DNA from: Paenibacillus tundrae
Lineage (GTDB): Bacteria > Bacillota > Bacilli > Paenibacillales > Paenibacillaceae
Direction: 5' to 3'
Assembly: GCF_030812775.1 (NCBI RefSeq)
Contig: NZ_JAUSTI010000004.1
Location: 248,001-312,000, forward strand
DNA: 64,000 nt
Positions 1 to 8,827 of this stretch are shown piece by piece. Below the pieces are notes generated by a model, which had not been told where the DNA came from, searched no databases, and saw only the letters and a program-made list of their open reading frames with translations. The translations under genes and the position numbers were made by a program. How positions within the stretch are numbered: the first letter of the stretch is position 1; every line of letters begins with the position of its first letter.

Positions 1-1
1 G

Positions 2-262
2 CCGGAACCGTGGTCAGCGACCGTAATGCAGGCAGCACTGGGAGAGCGTGGTATTCTCATTCGCAGCTGTGCCATGTATCCTGGGCTAGGCGAACGACAT
101 GTTCGGTTTGCGGTGAAGGATGCGGATGCCAATGGGCGTTTGCTGAGCGTGATGCAAAGTGTAATTGCTCAGAGTAACCCTCAGCATATCTCTCAGAGTC
201 ATCCTCAGGACATTCCTCACGTAAAGGAAGGTGGCTTGAACGATGACCTTACCGTTTCTTGA
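2..262 (+). CDS. cobD: Threonine-phosphate decarboxylase, C-terminal end (5' cut by window edge)
   Basis: The frame is open from the first bases of the window, so only the last 86 or so residues are present. The segment GERGILIRSC..YPGLGERHVRFAV matches the C-terminal domain of PLP-dependent CobD/HisC-fold decarboxylases. CobD makes (R)-1-amino-2-propanol phosphate for the nucleotide loop of cobalamin. The stop overlaps the cbiZ start by 20 nt, and cbiB, which uses the CobD product, lies two genes downstream. The last 30 residues (HISQSHPQDIP and so on) are a polar tail. The PLP lysine lies outside the window, so activity cannot be judged. Family assignment rests on context plus the C-terminal motif. 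Confidence 0.8.
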   Translation, partial: PEPWSATVMQAALGERGILIRSCAMYPGLGERHVRFAVKDADANGRLLSVMQSVIAQSNPQHISQSHPQDIPHVKEGGLNDDLTVS

Positions 263-1046
263 GGAAGAGTCGAAGGGGAGACAAACCTATCGTTATCCTG
301 GTGAATACGTTTCTTCTGTATGGCCGGGATTGACAATTAGCGCACAAGAACGATATGTAAAAGCAAGCATTCCCTCTGTAGCTACTGCGATCTCAAGTGC
401 AGTTTATGGCGGGGGCATGGTTGAACTGGATCGGATATTTAACATTTATGTAGATAAGCATTATCGCTGTGATGATCCTCCGCGCGATATACAGTGCCTA
501 CTCCGTGAGTGGAAGGAACGAGAGGATACGTGTACCGGTCTGCTGACAGCCGTCCGTCTGGAACATACCTCGATTCAAGAGTACGCGAGCCCCGACTTTG
601 GGCTTCTATGCTGTACAACGGCAGGCGTATCGAATGCTGCACGCGCCGGTTCACCAAGAGTGGTATTCGATGCGATGGGGAACCGAACTAATGCTGTCCA
701 GAAGCTGGATGGAGCGTACACACCCGGTACCATTAATATGATGTTGTGGTATAACGGTCGCTTGACGAATGGAGCCATGGTGAATGCGATACAGACAGCA
801 GTGGAAGCGAAGGCTGCTGCACTGGCTGATGTTGGCGTGAAGGATTCGGAGAATGGTCTAACCGCTACTGGAACCACCACAGATGCCATCGTGCTTGCGG
901 TGAGTCAGGATCAGCACAAGCCGCTTCTAACCTATGCAGGAACCGCCACCGTTCTAGGTTCAGTGATTGGCAGACTTGTCTATGATACGATCACGGAAAG
1001 TTTGCAGGCCGGACGGCAATGGAGCGGGAGGAACAACAAATCATGA
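243..1046 (+). CDS. cbiZ: Adenosylcobinamide amidohydrolase CbiZ
   Basis: CbiZ hydrolyses the aminopropanol amide of adenosylcobinamide to give adenosylcobyric acid, a salvage step that lets cells remodel foreign corrinoids. The 267-residue protein shows the family signatures TTAGVSNAARAG (about residue 123), GTINMMLWYN (about 160), ATGTTTDAIV (about 207) and YAGTATVLG (about 230). The start overlaps the end of cobD, and the stop overlaps the cbiB start as ATGA, so the genes are translationally coupled. Having cbiZ beside cbiB is logical: CbiB re-attaches aminopropanol phosphate to the cobyric acid that CbiZ makes. The N-terminal 60 residues are less conserved. The call is firm. Confidence 0.92.
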   Translation: MTLPFLEEESKGRQTYRYPGEYVSSVWPGLTISAQERYVKASIPSVATAISSAVYGGGMVELDRIFNIYVDKHYRCDDPPRDIQCLLREWKEREDTCTGLLTAVRLEHTSIQEYASPDFGLLCCTTAGVSNAARAGSPRVVFDAMGNRTNAVQKLDGAYTPGTINMMLWYNGRLTNGAMVNAIQTAVEAKAAALADVGVKDSENGLTATGTTTDAIVLAVSQDQHKPLLTYAGTATVLGSVIGRLVYDTITESLQAGRQWSGRNNKS

Positions 1047-2068
1047 TACTTGCAATGAATCAATGGTTTTCTTCGTCATTTTGGATCGGGCTGACAGGAG
1101 CTTGGATCATCGTCGCAGCATACATATTAGATCGTTGTATCGGAGATCCGAGATGGATACCTCATCCAGTCATCGGTATGGGGAAAGCCATTTCTGCACT
1201 GGAGCGAACCATACGATCTCGTGTCACTTCCAATCAAGGGCTCAAAAAAGCGGGAATCTGGTTTCCGCTCCTGATTGCAGGTGGTTCTTTTGCCATGACT
1301 TGGGGATTGATCTATCTCCTTGCACTTATTCATCCGATAGTTGCGGTGATCGCTGAGGTCATATTGATTGCGACAACGATTGCTTCCAAAGGATTAAAGG
1401 ACGCAGGGATGGACGTATATCGTCATCTCATTCAGGGGGATCTTCCAGCGGCGAGGCGCGCTCTTGGCATGATTGTAGGACGGGATACAGCGCATCTAGA
1501 TGAACCTGAGATCGTAAGGGGAACGGTGGAGACGGTAGCTGAGAATATTGTGGATGCAATCGTGTCTCCTTTGTTCTATGCCCTTATTGGCGGAGCACCA
1601 CTTGCGATGGCGTATCGAGCCGTAAACACACTGGATTCTATGGTCGGTTATAAAAACGATAAATATCTGAATCTCGGTTGGGCATCCGCCCGTCTGGATG
1701 ATTGGGCTAACTGGATTCCAGCTCGAATCACAGCTTTATTATTGATTAGTGGAGCATGGGTTATGAAGCTAGATGCAAGAAGCGCAGCACAGATGGTATC
1801 CCGAGATGCAAGACTGCATCCGAGCCCAAATAGCGGCTTTCCTGAGTCTGCCGTTGCAGGTGCGCTCGGGATCAGACTGGGGGGGCATAACGTGTATCAT
1901 GGAGTCTCGTCTTTTCGGGCATATATGGGAGAACCGACCCGCTTAATGGGTGCAGAGGATATTGTGCGCACGACCCGCCTCATGTTCTGGTCGGCAGGTT
2001 CATTTGTAATACTATGTGTACTCGTTTCAATTGCCGTCTGGTTGGCTGGAGGTACACTATTATGGTAA
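1043..2068 (+). CDS. cbiB: Adenosylcobinamide-phosphate synthase CbiB
   Basis: Membrane enzyme that joins adenosylcobyric acid to aminopropanol (phosphate), giving cobinamide (phosphate). I place the start at the ATG at 1043, which has GGGAGG 11 nt upstream and overlaps the cbiZ stop; an ATG at 1019 has no good site. That gives 341 residues, close to the usual 310-330. Family signatures are ILDRCIGDPRWIPHPVIGMG near the N-terminus, GRDTAHLDEPEIVRGTVE (about residue 155) and HPSPNSGFPESAVAGALG (about 270), among several hydrophobic segments. The stop overlaps cobC by 7 nt. Known as CbiB in anaerobic and CobD in aerobic nomenclature. Confidence 0.94.
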   Translation: MILAMNQWFSSSFWIGLTGAWIIVAAYILDRCIGDPRWIPHPVIGMGKAISALERTIRSRVTSNQGLKKAGIWFPLLIAGGSFAMTWGLIYLLALIHPIVAVIAEVILIATTIASKGLKDAGMDVYRHLIQGDLPAARRALGMIVGRDTAHLDEPEIVRGTVETVAENIVDAIVSPLFYALIGGAPLAMAYRAVNTLDSMVGYKNDKYLNLGWASARLDDWANWIPARITALLLISGAWVMKLDARSAAQMVSRDARLHPSPNSGFPESAVAGALGIRLGGHNVYHGVSSFRAYMGEPTRLMGAEDIVRTTRLMFWSAGSFVILCVLVSIAVWLAGGTLLW

Positions 2069-2706
2069 TTAGCAATATAGAAAATGCCCCGCTTTCGTGT
2101 GATCTCATTTTTATCCGTCATGGGACAACGTTATGGAATCAGGAAAAAAGATATCTAGGGCATACGGATATCGGCCTCCTGCCTGAAGCGAAGCAAGAGC
2201 TTGCTCTGCTTAGGGAACAGCTTCGCAACCTCAGTTGGAGCAAGCTGTACTCCAGTGATTTACTTCGCTGTCAGCAGACCCTCACAAGCGTCACTCCCTT
2301 GCAGCGTGAACAGGCACATCTAGATGCACGTCTCAGAGAGATTGATTTTGGAGAGTGGGAGGGGAAGACGTATGATCAACTCCAACACATTCAGCAATAT
2401 CGAAATTGGATTGATGATCCACAGAACGTGACACCACCGAAGGGGGAGTCATGGCAGGCATTTACTGCAAGGATTGATTCTTTTCTGAATACCTGCTTGT
2501 TGCACGATGCATTGTCCGAACCAGTAACGGTTGATGTACCTCAGATGGGTATCGTGACACATGGCGGTGTGATCCGATATGCGATATCTCGCCTAATCCC
2601 TGATCTGAACTTCTGGGATACGCAGGTTATTCCAGGCCAAGCCATTAAGGTCAGACTGGATTACGGGGCGAGCGGGTGGGTAGGAAGCCAGGTTGCATTT
2701 CCTTGA
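2062..2706 (+). CDS. cobC: Histidine phosphatase, probable alpha-ribazole phosphatase CobC
   Basis: A 214-residue phosphoglycerate-mutase-like phosphatase. The catalytic FIRHGTTLWN motif lies near residue 17, the acid motif DFGEWEGKTYDQL near 95 and the second His motif VTHGGVIRY near 167. In this context it most likely removes phosphate from alpha-ribazole 5'-phosphate or adenosylcobalamin 5'-phosphate. The ATG at 2062 is chosen for its GGAGG at 2047-2051 and its overlap with the cbiB stop. It is the last gene before the cobalamin riboswitch. Histidine phosphatases are promiscuous, so the exact substrate comes from the neighbours, not from the sequence. Confidence 0.85.
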   Translation: MVISNIENAPLSCDLIFIRHGTTLWNQEKRYLGHTDIGLLPEAKQELALLREQLRNLSWSKLYSSDLLRCQQTLTSVTPLQREQAHLDARLREIDFGEWEGKTYDQLQHIQQYRNWIDDPQNVTPPKGESWQAFTARIDSFLNTCLLHDALSEPVTVDVPQMGIVTHGGVIRYAISRLIPDLNFWDTQVIPGQAIKVRLDYGASGWVGSQVAFP

Positions 2707-2712
2707 ATCGGC

Positions 2713-2741
2713 TTGTAAGGTTGTACAATATAACCTATAAT
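2713..2741 (+). promoter_or_regulatory. Sigma-A type promoter of the btu/cob operon leader
   Basis: TTGTAA at 2713-2718 and TATAAT at 2736-2741 are separated by 17 nt. The site starts just after the cobC stop and precedes the cobalamin riboswitch, so it should drive a separate, riboswitch-controlled transcript for btuF through cobQ. Confidence 0.7.
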
Positions 2742-2859
2742 CACAACAGACGTGTGACGATGCGTAGGGGTCTGATGGGTCTAATCAAGGATTAGATGCT
2801 CAACCATACGTATACAACTAATATGCTCAATTGAATGTTTAGATCATAAGCGACCAAGG

Positions 2860-3010
2860 GTTCCGTATGCATTGGAGTTGCATGGTTATGTGTATTCATA
2901 CCATGTACGCAAACGGATGAAATAGGGAAGCTGGTGTAAATCCGGCACGGTCCCGCCACTGTGAATCAGGAATAATCCTGTAAGTCAGGTTACCTGCCCT
3001 GGACGTATAG
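2860..3010 (+). ncRNA. Cobalamin riboswitch aptamer
   Basis: The stretch around 2922-2966 contains AATAGGGAAGCTGGTG, AAATCCGGCACGGTCCC and GCCACTG in the order and spacing of the Rfam cobalamin aptamer core. The B12 box TAAGTCAGGTTACCTGCC follows at 2981-2998. The upstream hairpin region (about 2865-2920) supplies the remaining arms; the outer limits are approximate. It lies between a promoter (2713-2741) and a terminator hairpin (3113-3146). It should reduce expression of the B12 transporter and cob genes when adenosylcobalamin is plentiful. Confidence 0.93.
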
Positions 3011-3112
3011 ACCGGTGTTCCTTCGAGGAAAGGACAGCGTTTCGGGCAGTGTTCTGTGTATGAACAGCGCAGGTGATTCATCATGCGTAGAGCACGCCAT
3101 ATGCGAGACGTT

Positions 3113-3148
3113 ATCCCTGATCCTGTTGTAAGGATTGGGGATTTTTAT
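3113..3148 (+). terminator. Intrinsic terminator of the cobalamin riboswitch
   Basis: ATCCCTGATCCT (3113-3124) and AGGATTGGGGAT (3131-3142) form a 12-bp stem with two G-U pairs and a 6-nt loop, followed by a T run. The position about 100 nt after the B12 box and 130 nt before btuF suggests transcription attenuation as the expression platform, rather than occlusion of the ribosome site. Confidence 0.85.
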
Positions 3149-3282
3149 TGTTCCAATATTGGTTCTTCCCTCTCCGATAACGTGTAAATGTTGAAGTTCA
3201 ACCTTATACAGGAACATCAAGACTTGGGCATTTAGTTTTTGAGCACGACACAGGATTAATAGAACAGATAGAGAAGGGGAGA

Positions 3283-4290
3283 ATGAACACAATGAGTATC
3301 AAGAATTGGAAAAGCGTAGCGTCCCTGCTTAGTGCAGCGGCACTAGCACTGGCTTTGGCTGGATGTGGCAATGCAACAACGAATGAGGGGGCAGGAGCAT
3401 CACAGCAACCTGCACAGGAACAGAGTCAAGAACAGACAGCAACGGATCTCAAGACGCAATATCCAATTACGGTTACAGATGCAACGGGTGAAACGTTTAC
3501 GTTTGAAAAAGCACCAGCCAAAATTGTATCTGTATCTCCAGCGGAGACAGAGTCGTTGTTCGCCCTTGGTTTGGACGAGCAGATCGTAGGTGTATCTGAT
3601 TTTGATGATTACCCTGAAGCAGCTACAACGAAGCCCAAAATGGGCGGTGTATCTAAACCAAATGAAGAGTCTATCATTGCAGCGGATGCAGACATCGTAT
3701 TCACAGGTATTTCTATGAACGAAGAAGCGGTGAAGAAATTCCGTGACCTGGGGATTGTTATTTTCAAGACTGATCCAAAATCAGTAGATGATGTAGCGAA
3801 CAACATTGAGACATTTGGTCAAATTACAGATACACAGGAAAAAGCACAAGAGATCATCGCGAAGATGAAGCAAGATGTAACAGATGTTACTGAAGCGGTG
3901 AACGCGGTTAAACCGGAAGAGAAGAAGAACGTATATGTTGAATTTTCCCCGGGCTGGACAGTGGGTAAGGGTGAGTTCATGGATGAGCTGATCACACTTG
4001 CTGGAGGAAACAATGTTGCTTCTGATTTGCAAGGCTGGAACGAAATTAATGAAGAAAATATCATTGCTGCGAACCCAGATGTAATTCTGTATGCCAATGA
4101 TGTCATTGATGAGAATTCCAAAACACTGGATCAAATTATCAAAGCTCGTAGCGGCTGGGATCAGATTACTGCGGTAAAAGACGATGCGGTTATCGGTCTA
4201 GATGCCAACCTACTTAGCCGTCCAGGACCACGGGTAACCGAAGGTCTGAAAGCCGTAGCTAAAGCGATCTACCCTGATCTGTTCCAATGA
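3283..4290 (+). CDS. btuF: Vitamin B12 ABC transporter substrate-binding lipoprotein
   Basis: A cluster-A substrate-binding protein of about 335 residues. The lipobox ALAGC places the acylated Cys near residue 28, and a Q/E/A-rich linker follows. The fold then starts with ITVTDATGETFTFEKAPAKIVSVSP, with the helical-backbone family motif LDEQIVGVSDFDDYPEA and the C-terminal LLSRPGPRVTEGL. Cobalamin is the likely ligand because the gene follows a cobalamin riboswitch and leads the cob operon; siderophore binders share the fold. ATG codons at 3283 and 3292 are both possible: AAGGGGAG at 3274-3281 fits 3292 better (10 nt). The stop overlaps btuC as ATGA. Confidence 0.9.
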   Translation: MNTMSIKNWKSVASLLSAAALALALAGCGNATTNEGAGASQQPAQEQSQEQTATDLKTQYPITVTDATGETFTFEKAPAKIVSVSPAETESLFALGLDEQIVGVSDFDDYPEAATTKPKMGGVSKPNEESIIAADADIVFTGISMNEEAVKKFRDLGIVIFKTDPKSVDDVANNIETFGQITDTQEKAQEIIAKMKQDVTDVTEAVNAVKPEEKKNVYVEFSPGWTVGKGEFMDELITLAGGNNVASDLQGWNEINEENIIAANPDVILYANDVIDENSKTLDQIIKARSGWDQITAVKDDAVIGLDANLLSRPGPRVTEGLKAVAKAIYPDLFQ

Positions 4291-5333
4291 GTAAAAAGCT
4301 AGCGGTGTACGGGACGGCTGGGATAGGACTACTTGTGTTGACGGTGCTGATCTGCACGGGCATTGGTTCAGTATCCTTGCCTGTCCGTGACATTGCAGGT
4401 ATTCTGTTGCATCACATTCCGTGGATTGGGGATTGGATTACTCCCGATTGGAGCACAGCAGCAGAACAGATTATATGGAAGGTGCGATTCCCGCGCGTAC
4501 TGCTTGCCGTGCTCGTGGGCGCCTCTCTAGCAATAGCGGGTGCTGGCTTCCAAGGGGTGCTTCGTAACCCTCTTGCAGATCCGTTTACGTTAGGCGTATC
4601 ATCTGGTGCATCGGTGGGTGCAGCGTTTCTGATTTTCTTCGGATTACAATATGCATTAATCGGAATCTGGACCTTGCCTTTGGTTGCGTTTCTAACCGGC
4701 GTGTTGACGCTATGGTTCGTATTGGCACTGGCTCGTGAGGGTCGAAAAATACCAACACATAGCCTGATTTTGGCGGGCGTGGTCATGCAAAGTTTCCTAG
4801 GAGCAGTTGTCTCCTTCCTATCGACCATGTCGAAACAGACGATTAATGAAATTATATACTGGACGATGGGAAGTCTGGCACTGCGTGGGTGGTCGTATAC
4901 GGCCATCCTTTTCCCATATTTTCTGCTTGGTCTGATCTTTCTCTGGAGTCGTGCACGTTCGTTGAATGTGCTTGCTCTGGGAGAGCGGCAGGCGGCTCAC
5001 ATTGGAGTGCAGGTGGATGGGTTGAAGCTATCGGTGCTGGCGGTTGGCACGCTGCTCACGGCAGGAGCTGTATCAGTGTCAGGTGTCATCGGATTTGTAG
5101 GACTTGTGATTCCGCATATTCTTCGACTGATCGTAGGGCCTGATTATCGCCTGCTGGTTCCACTATCTGCAATTGGCGGAGCCATCTTCATGGTGTGGGC
5201 AGATACGATCGCTCGTACGGTATTGGCGCCAACTGAAATTCCGCTGGGCGTGGTTACCGCATTTGTTGGTGCGCCGTTCTTCGCCTATCTTTTGCACAGA
5301 AATAAGAAGCTTCGTAAAGGGATGATGCCATGA
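4287..5333 (+). CDS. btuC: Vitamin B12 ABC transporter permease
   Basis: FecCD/BtuC-family permease of 348 residues with about ten hydrophobic segments. Signatures are RFPRVLLAVLVGASLAIAG near residue 70, QGVLRNPLADPFTLGVSSG near 90, and the ATPase-contact loop GVIGFVGLVIPHILRLIVG near 260. It overlaps both btuF and btuD by 4 nt. The family moves cobalamin, heme or Fe-siderophores; the riboswitch and the cob genes make B12 or cobinamide the likely cargo. Confidence 0.92.
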   Translation: MSKKLAVYGTAGIGLLVLTVLICTGIGSVSLPVRDIAGILLHHIPWIGDWITPDWSTAAEQIIWKVRFPRVLLAVLVGASLAIAGAGFQGVLRNPLADPFTLGVSSGASVGAAFLIFFGLQYALIGIWTLPLVAFLTGVLTLWFVLALAREGRKIPTHSLILAGVVMQSFLGAVVSFLSTMSKQTINEIIYWTMGSLALRGWSYTAILFPYFLLGLIFLWSRARSLNVLALGERQAAHIGVQVDGLKLSVLAVGTLLTAGAVSVSGVIGFVGLVIPHILRLIVGPDYRLLVPLSAIGGAIFMVWADTIARTVLAPTEIPLGVVTAFVGAPFFAYLLHRNKKLRKGMMP

Positions 5334-6226
5334 GTAAAGACATGAACCCAATGGTGCATGCCAATCGGAATGAACTTGACTATACGGGAAAACAGGCAGA
5401 TCCGAGCAATGTTCAGCGCGACATCAGTAAACCTTTGATTGAGGTAGATGGGGCAGGTAAACGGTATGGTGAGCATCAGGCGTTAAATGGTGTGAGCTGG
5501 CAGATCGCAGAAGGCGATTGGTGGGGTGTTCTAGGTCCTAATGGAAGTGGCAAATCAACCTTGTTGCAACTATTGGCTGGCACGGAGTCGGTTAGTGAGG
5601 GAAGTATTCGACTGAATGGCAGGAACATCACTTCGTATAGCCGGAAGGATCTGTCTCGTATGATTGCTGTTCTGCAGCAGGATGGACTGCCTGCAATCTC
5701 ATATCCCGTAAGAGATGTTGTGGAAATGGGGCGTTATCCTTACCAAAACTGGCTTGGCCGTGATTCTGGAGACGGTGAGAAGATCGTTGATCGTGTGCTA
5801 GAGGAATTAGGTCTATCCGAGCTTGCGGATCGTCCTCTGGATGCACTCAGTGGAGGACAACGTCAGCGGGTAGCCCTTGCTAAAGTGATGGCACAGGAAC
5901 CGAGCATTCTTTTGTTAGACGAGCCCACAACGTTTCTGGATATCCGTTATCAATTGCAATTTATGGAGTTATTATCGACATGGCGTCAAAGAAATCGAAT
6001 TACGATTGTGGCAGTGCTTCACGATCTGAACCTAGCTGCGCAATTTTGTGATCATATTCTGGCTTTGAAAGAAGGCGAAAGTGCTGGCTCTGGAACCCCT
6101 CATGCACTGATGACCGAGGAACATATTCGAGGGATTTTCCAGGTAAACCCTGCGATGGTGAAGCATCCAGACCATGGCATTCCCCAGTTGCTGCTGCGCC
6201 GGGAGCATGAAGAGCCAAAGAATTGA
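5330..6226 (+). CDS. btuD: Vitamin B12 ABC transporter ATP-binding protein
   Basis: ABC ATPase of 298 residues with a Walker A GPNGSGKST (about residue 67), signature LSGGQRQRV (about 168), Walker B ILLLDEPTTFLD (about 188) and the switch His in AVLHDLNLAAQF. About 35 extra residues precede the usual start of the domain (IEVDGAGKRYGE); they begin MSKDMNPMVHANRNEL and have no obvious function. The start overlaps btuC by 4 nt. It powers the BtuFC importer. The sequence class is shared with FhuC/FecE, so the substrate is inferred from context. Confidence 0.92.
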   Translation: MSKDMNPMVHANRNELDYTGKQADPSNVQRDISKPLIEVDGAGKRYGEHQALNGVSWQIAEGDWWGVLGPNGSGKSTLLQLLAGTESVSEGSIRLNGRNITSYSRKDLSRMIAVLQQDGLPAISYPVRDVVEMGRYPYQNWLGRDSGDGEKIVDRVLEELGLSELADRPLDALSGGQRQRVALAKVMAQEPSILLLDEPTTFLDIRYQLQFMELLSTWRQRNRITIVAVLHDLNLAAQFCDHILALKEGESAGSGTPHALMTEEHIRGIFQVNPAMVKHPDHGIPQLLLRREHEEPKN

Positions 6227-6269
6227 TCGGGGTATATACCCACATATTGATGAAGGAAGTGCTAGTTGT

Positions 6270-7352
6270 ATGCGTAATGAACAGGTGTTGGAGCAGTTAA
6301 TACGTCGAATCACTGGTCCTCATGAGCAGGTCGCGGCAGAAGCTGCAGCTCATGTGGATATCCTCACGAAGCCACCAGGCAGTCTTGGCAAACTGGAGGA
6401 ACTCGTTATTCGTCTAGCAGGTATTACGGGACAGAGTCGTCCTTGCTTGGAACGTCGAGCGGTGATCGTGATGGCAGCAGACCATGGTGTAGTTGCCGAA
6501 GGTGTCAGTGCATTCCCTGCTGAGGTAACACCACAGATGGTTCTTAATTTTCTAGCGGGCGGAGCGGCCGTTAACGTGCTTGCCCGGCATGCTGGGGCAG
6601 ATGTGCTCTGTGTAGATATTGGAGTAAATGCTGATCTAGAACATCCCGAGCTCATCTCCCGCAAAGTCCGCAAAGGCACAGCTAACATGGCGAAAGGTCC
6701 GGCGATGACTCGGGACGAAGCGATCCAAGCAATCCTGGTTGGCGCCGAAGTGGTCACGTCAGAAGTGGACAGAGGAACGCAGATATTTGTAACTGGAGAA
6801 ATGGGAATTGGTAATACAACGGCAAGTGCTGCTGTCATGTGTGCTTTAACGGGAATATCACCGGCTTCGGCTGTTGGACGCGGAACGGGGATTGATGATG
6901 TTGGGCTACAGCGCAAGGCAACGGTAGTAAGCCAAGCTCTAAGTCTAAATGCTCCCCATGCGGAGGATGCGCTGGATGTTCTCAGTAAGGTTGGTGGGTT
7001 AGAAATTGCCGGATTAACGGGTGTAATTCTTGCTGCTTCTGCGAATGGATGCCCAGTGGTGATTGATGGGTTTATCTCAACAGCGGCAGCATTGATTGCA
7101 AGACAACTTGCTCCAGCCAGCACAGCTTATATGATTGCTTCCCATACATCTGATGAAAGTGGACATGCAGCACTGCTTCGTGAGATGGATCTGAAGCCAA
7201 TGCTCGATCTGAATATGCGGCTGGGTGAAGGGACAGGAGGCGTGCTCAGTCTTCATCTCATCGATGCGGCTTGCCGTATTCTTAATGAGATGGCGACCTT
7301 TGCCAGTGCAGGTGTATCCCATGGCTCGTCTCAAGGAGAGGTTTCTTCATGA
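6270..7352 (+). CDS. cobT: Nicotinate-nucleotide--dimethylbenzimidazole phosphoribosyltransferase
   Basis: CobT activates the lower-ligand base by transferring phosphoribose from nicotinate mononucleotide, giving alpha-ribazole phosphate. I start at the ATG at 6270, which has AAGGAAG 10 nt upstream; the frame is open further upstream inside btuD but has no ribosome site there. The 360-residue product shows KPPGSLGKLEELVIRLAGIT near residue 31, MGIGNTTASAAV near 178, GRGTGID near 203 and LGEGTGGVLS near 320, the region carrying the catalytic Glu. It overlaps cobU by 4 nt. The gene fits the standard cobT-cobU-cobS assembly of the nucleotide loop. Confidence 0.95.
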   Translation: MRNEQVLEQLIRRITGPHEQVAAEAAAHVDILTKPPGSLGKLEELVIRLAGITGQSRPCLERRAVIVMAADHGVVAEGVSAFPAEVTPQMVLNFLAGGAAVNVLARHAGADVLCVDIGVNADLEHPELISRKVRKGTANMAKGPAMTRDEAIQAILVGAEVVTSEVDRGTQIFVTGEMGIGNTTASAAVMCALTGISPASAVGRGTGIDDVGLQRKATVVSQALSLNAPHAEDALDVLSKVGGLEIAGLTGVILAASANGCPVVIDGFISTAAALIARQLAPASTAYMIASHTSDESGHAALLREMDLKPMLDLNMRLGEGTGGVLSLHLIDAACRILNEMATFASAGVSHGSSQGEVSS

Positions 7353-7909
7353 GTGTGCTTGTAACCGGAGGGGCGCGAAGTGGCAAAAGCTCGTTTGCTG
7401 AGCGTCTATGCATGCAACGCTCCTCAGAGGCTTGGTATGTGGCTACAGCTCAAGCCTATGATGACGAGATGCGTGAGCGAATCCGCATGCATCAGCAGGG
7501 ACGTGAAGAAGCGGGATACCTGTGGCATACGGTAGAGGAACCACTGGCATTGCCTGAATGGATCACACGTATGGGAGCCTCTCATACGGGGATGTCAGCT
7601 CCTACCGTATTGGTGGATTGCCTGACGTTATGGTTGACCAATATTTTACTTGCCCATGAACATGATCCTGCGCATGTCATACAGGGACATATGGATGCGC
7701 TCGTATCGGCTGTTAAGTCATATCCGGGACTACTTGTGCTTGTAACCAATGAAGTAGGGGATGGGATCGTTCCTGAATATGCTCTTGGACGAAGATATCG
7801 TGATCTTGCAGGCATATTGAATCAGCGGATTGCAGCGATTTGCGGGGAAGTATTTCTAGTTACGGTGGGGATTGCGATTGAATTAAAGAGCAAGGAGTAC
7901 CGTTTATGA
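7349..7909 (+). CDS. cobU: Adenosylcobinamide kinase / guanylyltransferase
   Basis: Bifunctional enzyme that phosphorylates adenosylcobinamide and then attaches GMP. The 186-residue protein starts with the P-loop VTGGARSGKSSFAE. The region RIRMHQQGREEAGYLWHTVEEP carries the His expected to be guanylylated, and VLVDCLTLWLTN follows. It overlaps cobT and cobS by 4 nt on each side. It handles cobinamide that is imported whole by BtuFCD, in parallel with the CbiZ/CbiB route upstream. Confidence 0.95.
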   Translation: MSVLVTGGARSGKSSFAERLCMQRSSEAWYVATAQAYDDEMRERIRMHQQGREEAGYLWHTVEEPLALPEWITRMGASHTGMSAPTVLVDCLTLWLTNILLAHEHDPAHVIQGHMDALVSAVKSYPGLLVLVTNEVGDGIVPEYALGRRYRDLAGILNQRIAAICGEVFLVTVGIAIELKSKEYRL

Positions 7910-8799
7910 GTGACCGCACAAACGATGGGAGAAAACAGCCAGCAGCGGCAGCTTTTCAATTTTTGTCACGTTTCCCGGTTAAGATGCAGATTGATTTTGT
8001 CCCCCCATTGCTACGTGAAAGCGTGGTTTATTATCCCCTTGTCGGTGCCGCAATAGGGTTAACTGTCTGGCTTGGAGCGGCTGTTTCGGGTGTGCTTTTA
8101 CCCTCGTTTCCAGCAGCGGTATTAACGCTGACCCTCTGGGTCTGGTTGACCGGAGGGTTGCATCTGGATGGCTGGATGGATACAGCGGATGGTCTGCTCA
8201 GTTATCGCTCTCGTGAGCGAATGTTAGAGATCATGAAGGATAGCCGCGTGGGTGCCATGGGAGTGATAGCCTGCGTTCTTCTGTTAATGATGAAGGCGGC
8301 TCTCATTGCAGATTTCATCGCACGTGCGAACTGGATGTATGGAGCACTACTGATCTTACCGATGATCTGGAGCCGATGGTTCATGGTCTATGCCATCTCG
8401 GCATGGCCCAATGCGCGAGGGGATGACGGACTAGCTGTTTTGTTTAAAGGATTGGGTGAGCGGCGAGAAGTTCAGCGTGCACGGAGCAATGCAATTGGAC
8501 TTACTGTTCTCGTAGGTGTAATCACTCTAGCAGTCGGAATGCTTTTCCAGCCGGAGTTGCCAGTCGTAGAGGGGTTACATATCGGGAACAGTCTAATAAC
8601 CCTACCGTGGTGGCTGTATCCTGTGATTGCTGTAATTGTTGTTCCACTTGCTTGTTACGTTATAGGTAAATGGATTGCTGGACGTATAAGTGAACGGCTA
8701 GGCGGATTAACAGGAGATACCTATGGCGCGATGAATGAGCTGCTGGAAGCTGTCTTGCTTACAGTTCTTAGTATCCTGCAAGGATTCTTCTGGATATAA
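7906..8799 (+). CDS. cobS: Adenosylcobinamide-GDP ribazoletransferase (cobalamin synthase)
   Basis: Integral membrane enzyme that joins adenosylcobinamide-GDP and alpha-ribazole (phosphate) to finish cobalamin. The diagnostic acidic motif GGLHLDGWMDTADGLLS lies near residue 83, followed by DSRVGAMGV and the C-terminal RLGGLTGDTYGAMNELLE. The 297 residues exceed the usual 250 or so. The surplus sits partly in a hydrophobic/loop insertion around residues 205-235 between two membrane segments. The start overlaps cobU by 4 nt. Confidence 0.94.
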   Translation: MSDRTNDGRKQPAAAAFQFLSRFPVKMQIDFVPPLLRESVVYYPLVGAAIGLTVWLGAAVSGVLLPSFPAAVLTLTLWVWLTGGLHLDGWMDTADGLLSYRSRERMLEIMKDSRVGAMGVIACVLLLMMKAALIADFIARANWMYGALLILPMIWSRWFMVYAISAWPNARGDDGLAVLFKGLGERREVQRARSNAIGLTVLVGVITLAVGMLFQPELPVVEGLHIGNSLITLPWWLYPVIAVIVVPLACYVIGKWIAGRISERLGGLTGDTYGAMNELLEAVLLTVLSILQGFFWI

Positions 8800-8827
8800 A
8801 ATATAATCGGTGACTGGGGGATGGATC

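Noticed and set aside
6350..7123. 257-codon minus-strand frame inside cobT
   Set aside because: Composition follows the antisense of cobT (Ala/Ser/Thr-rich), with no start signals; cobT is certain.
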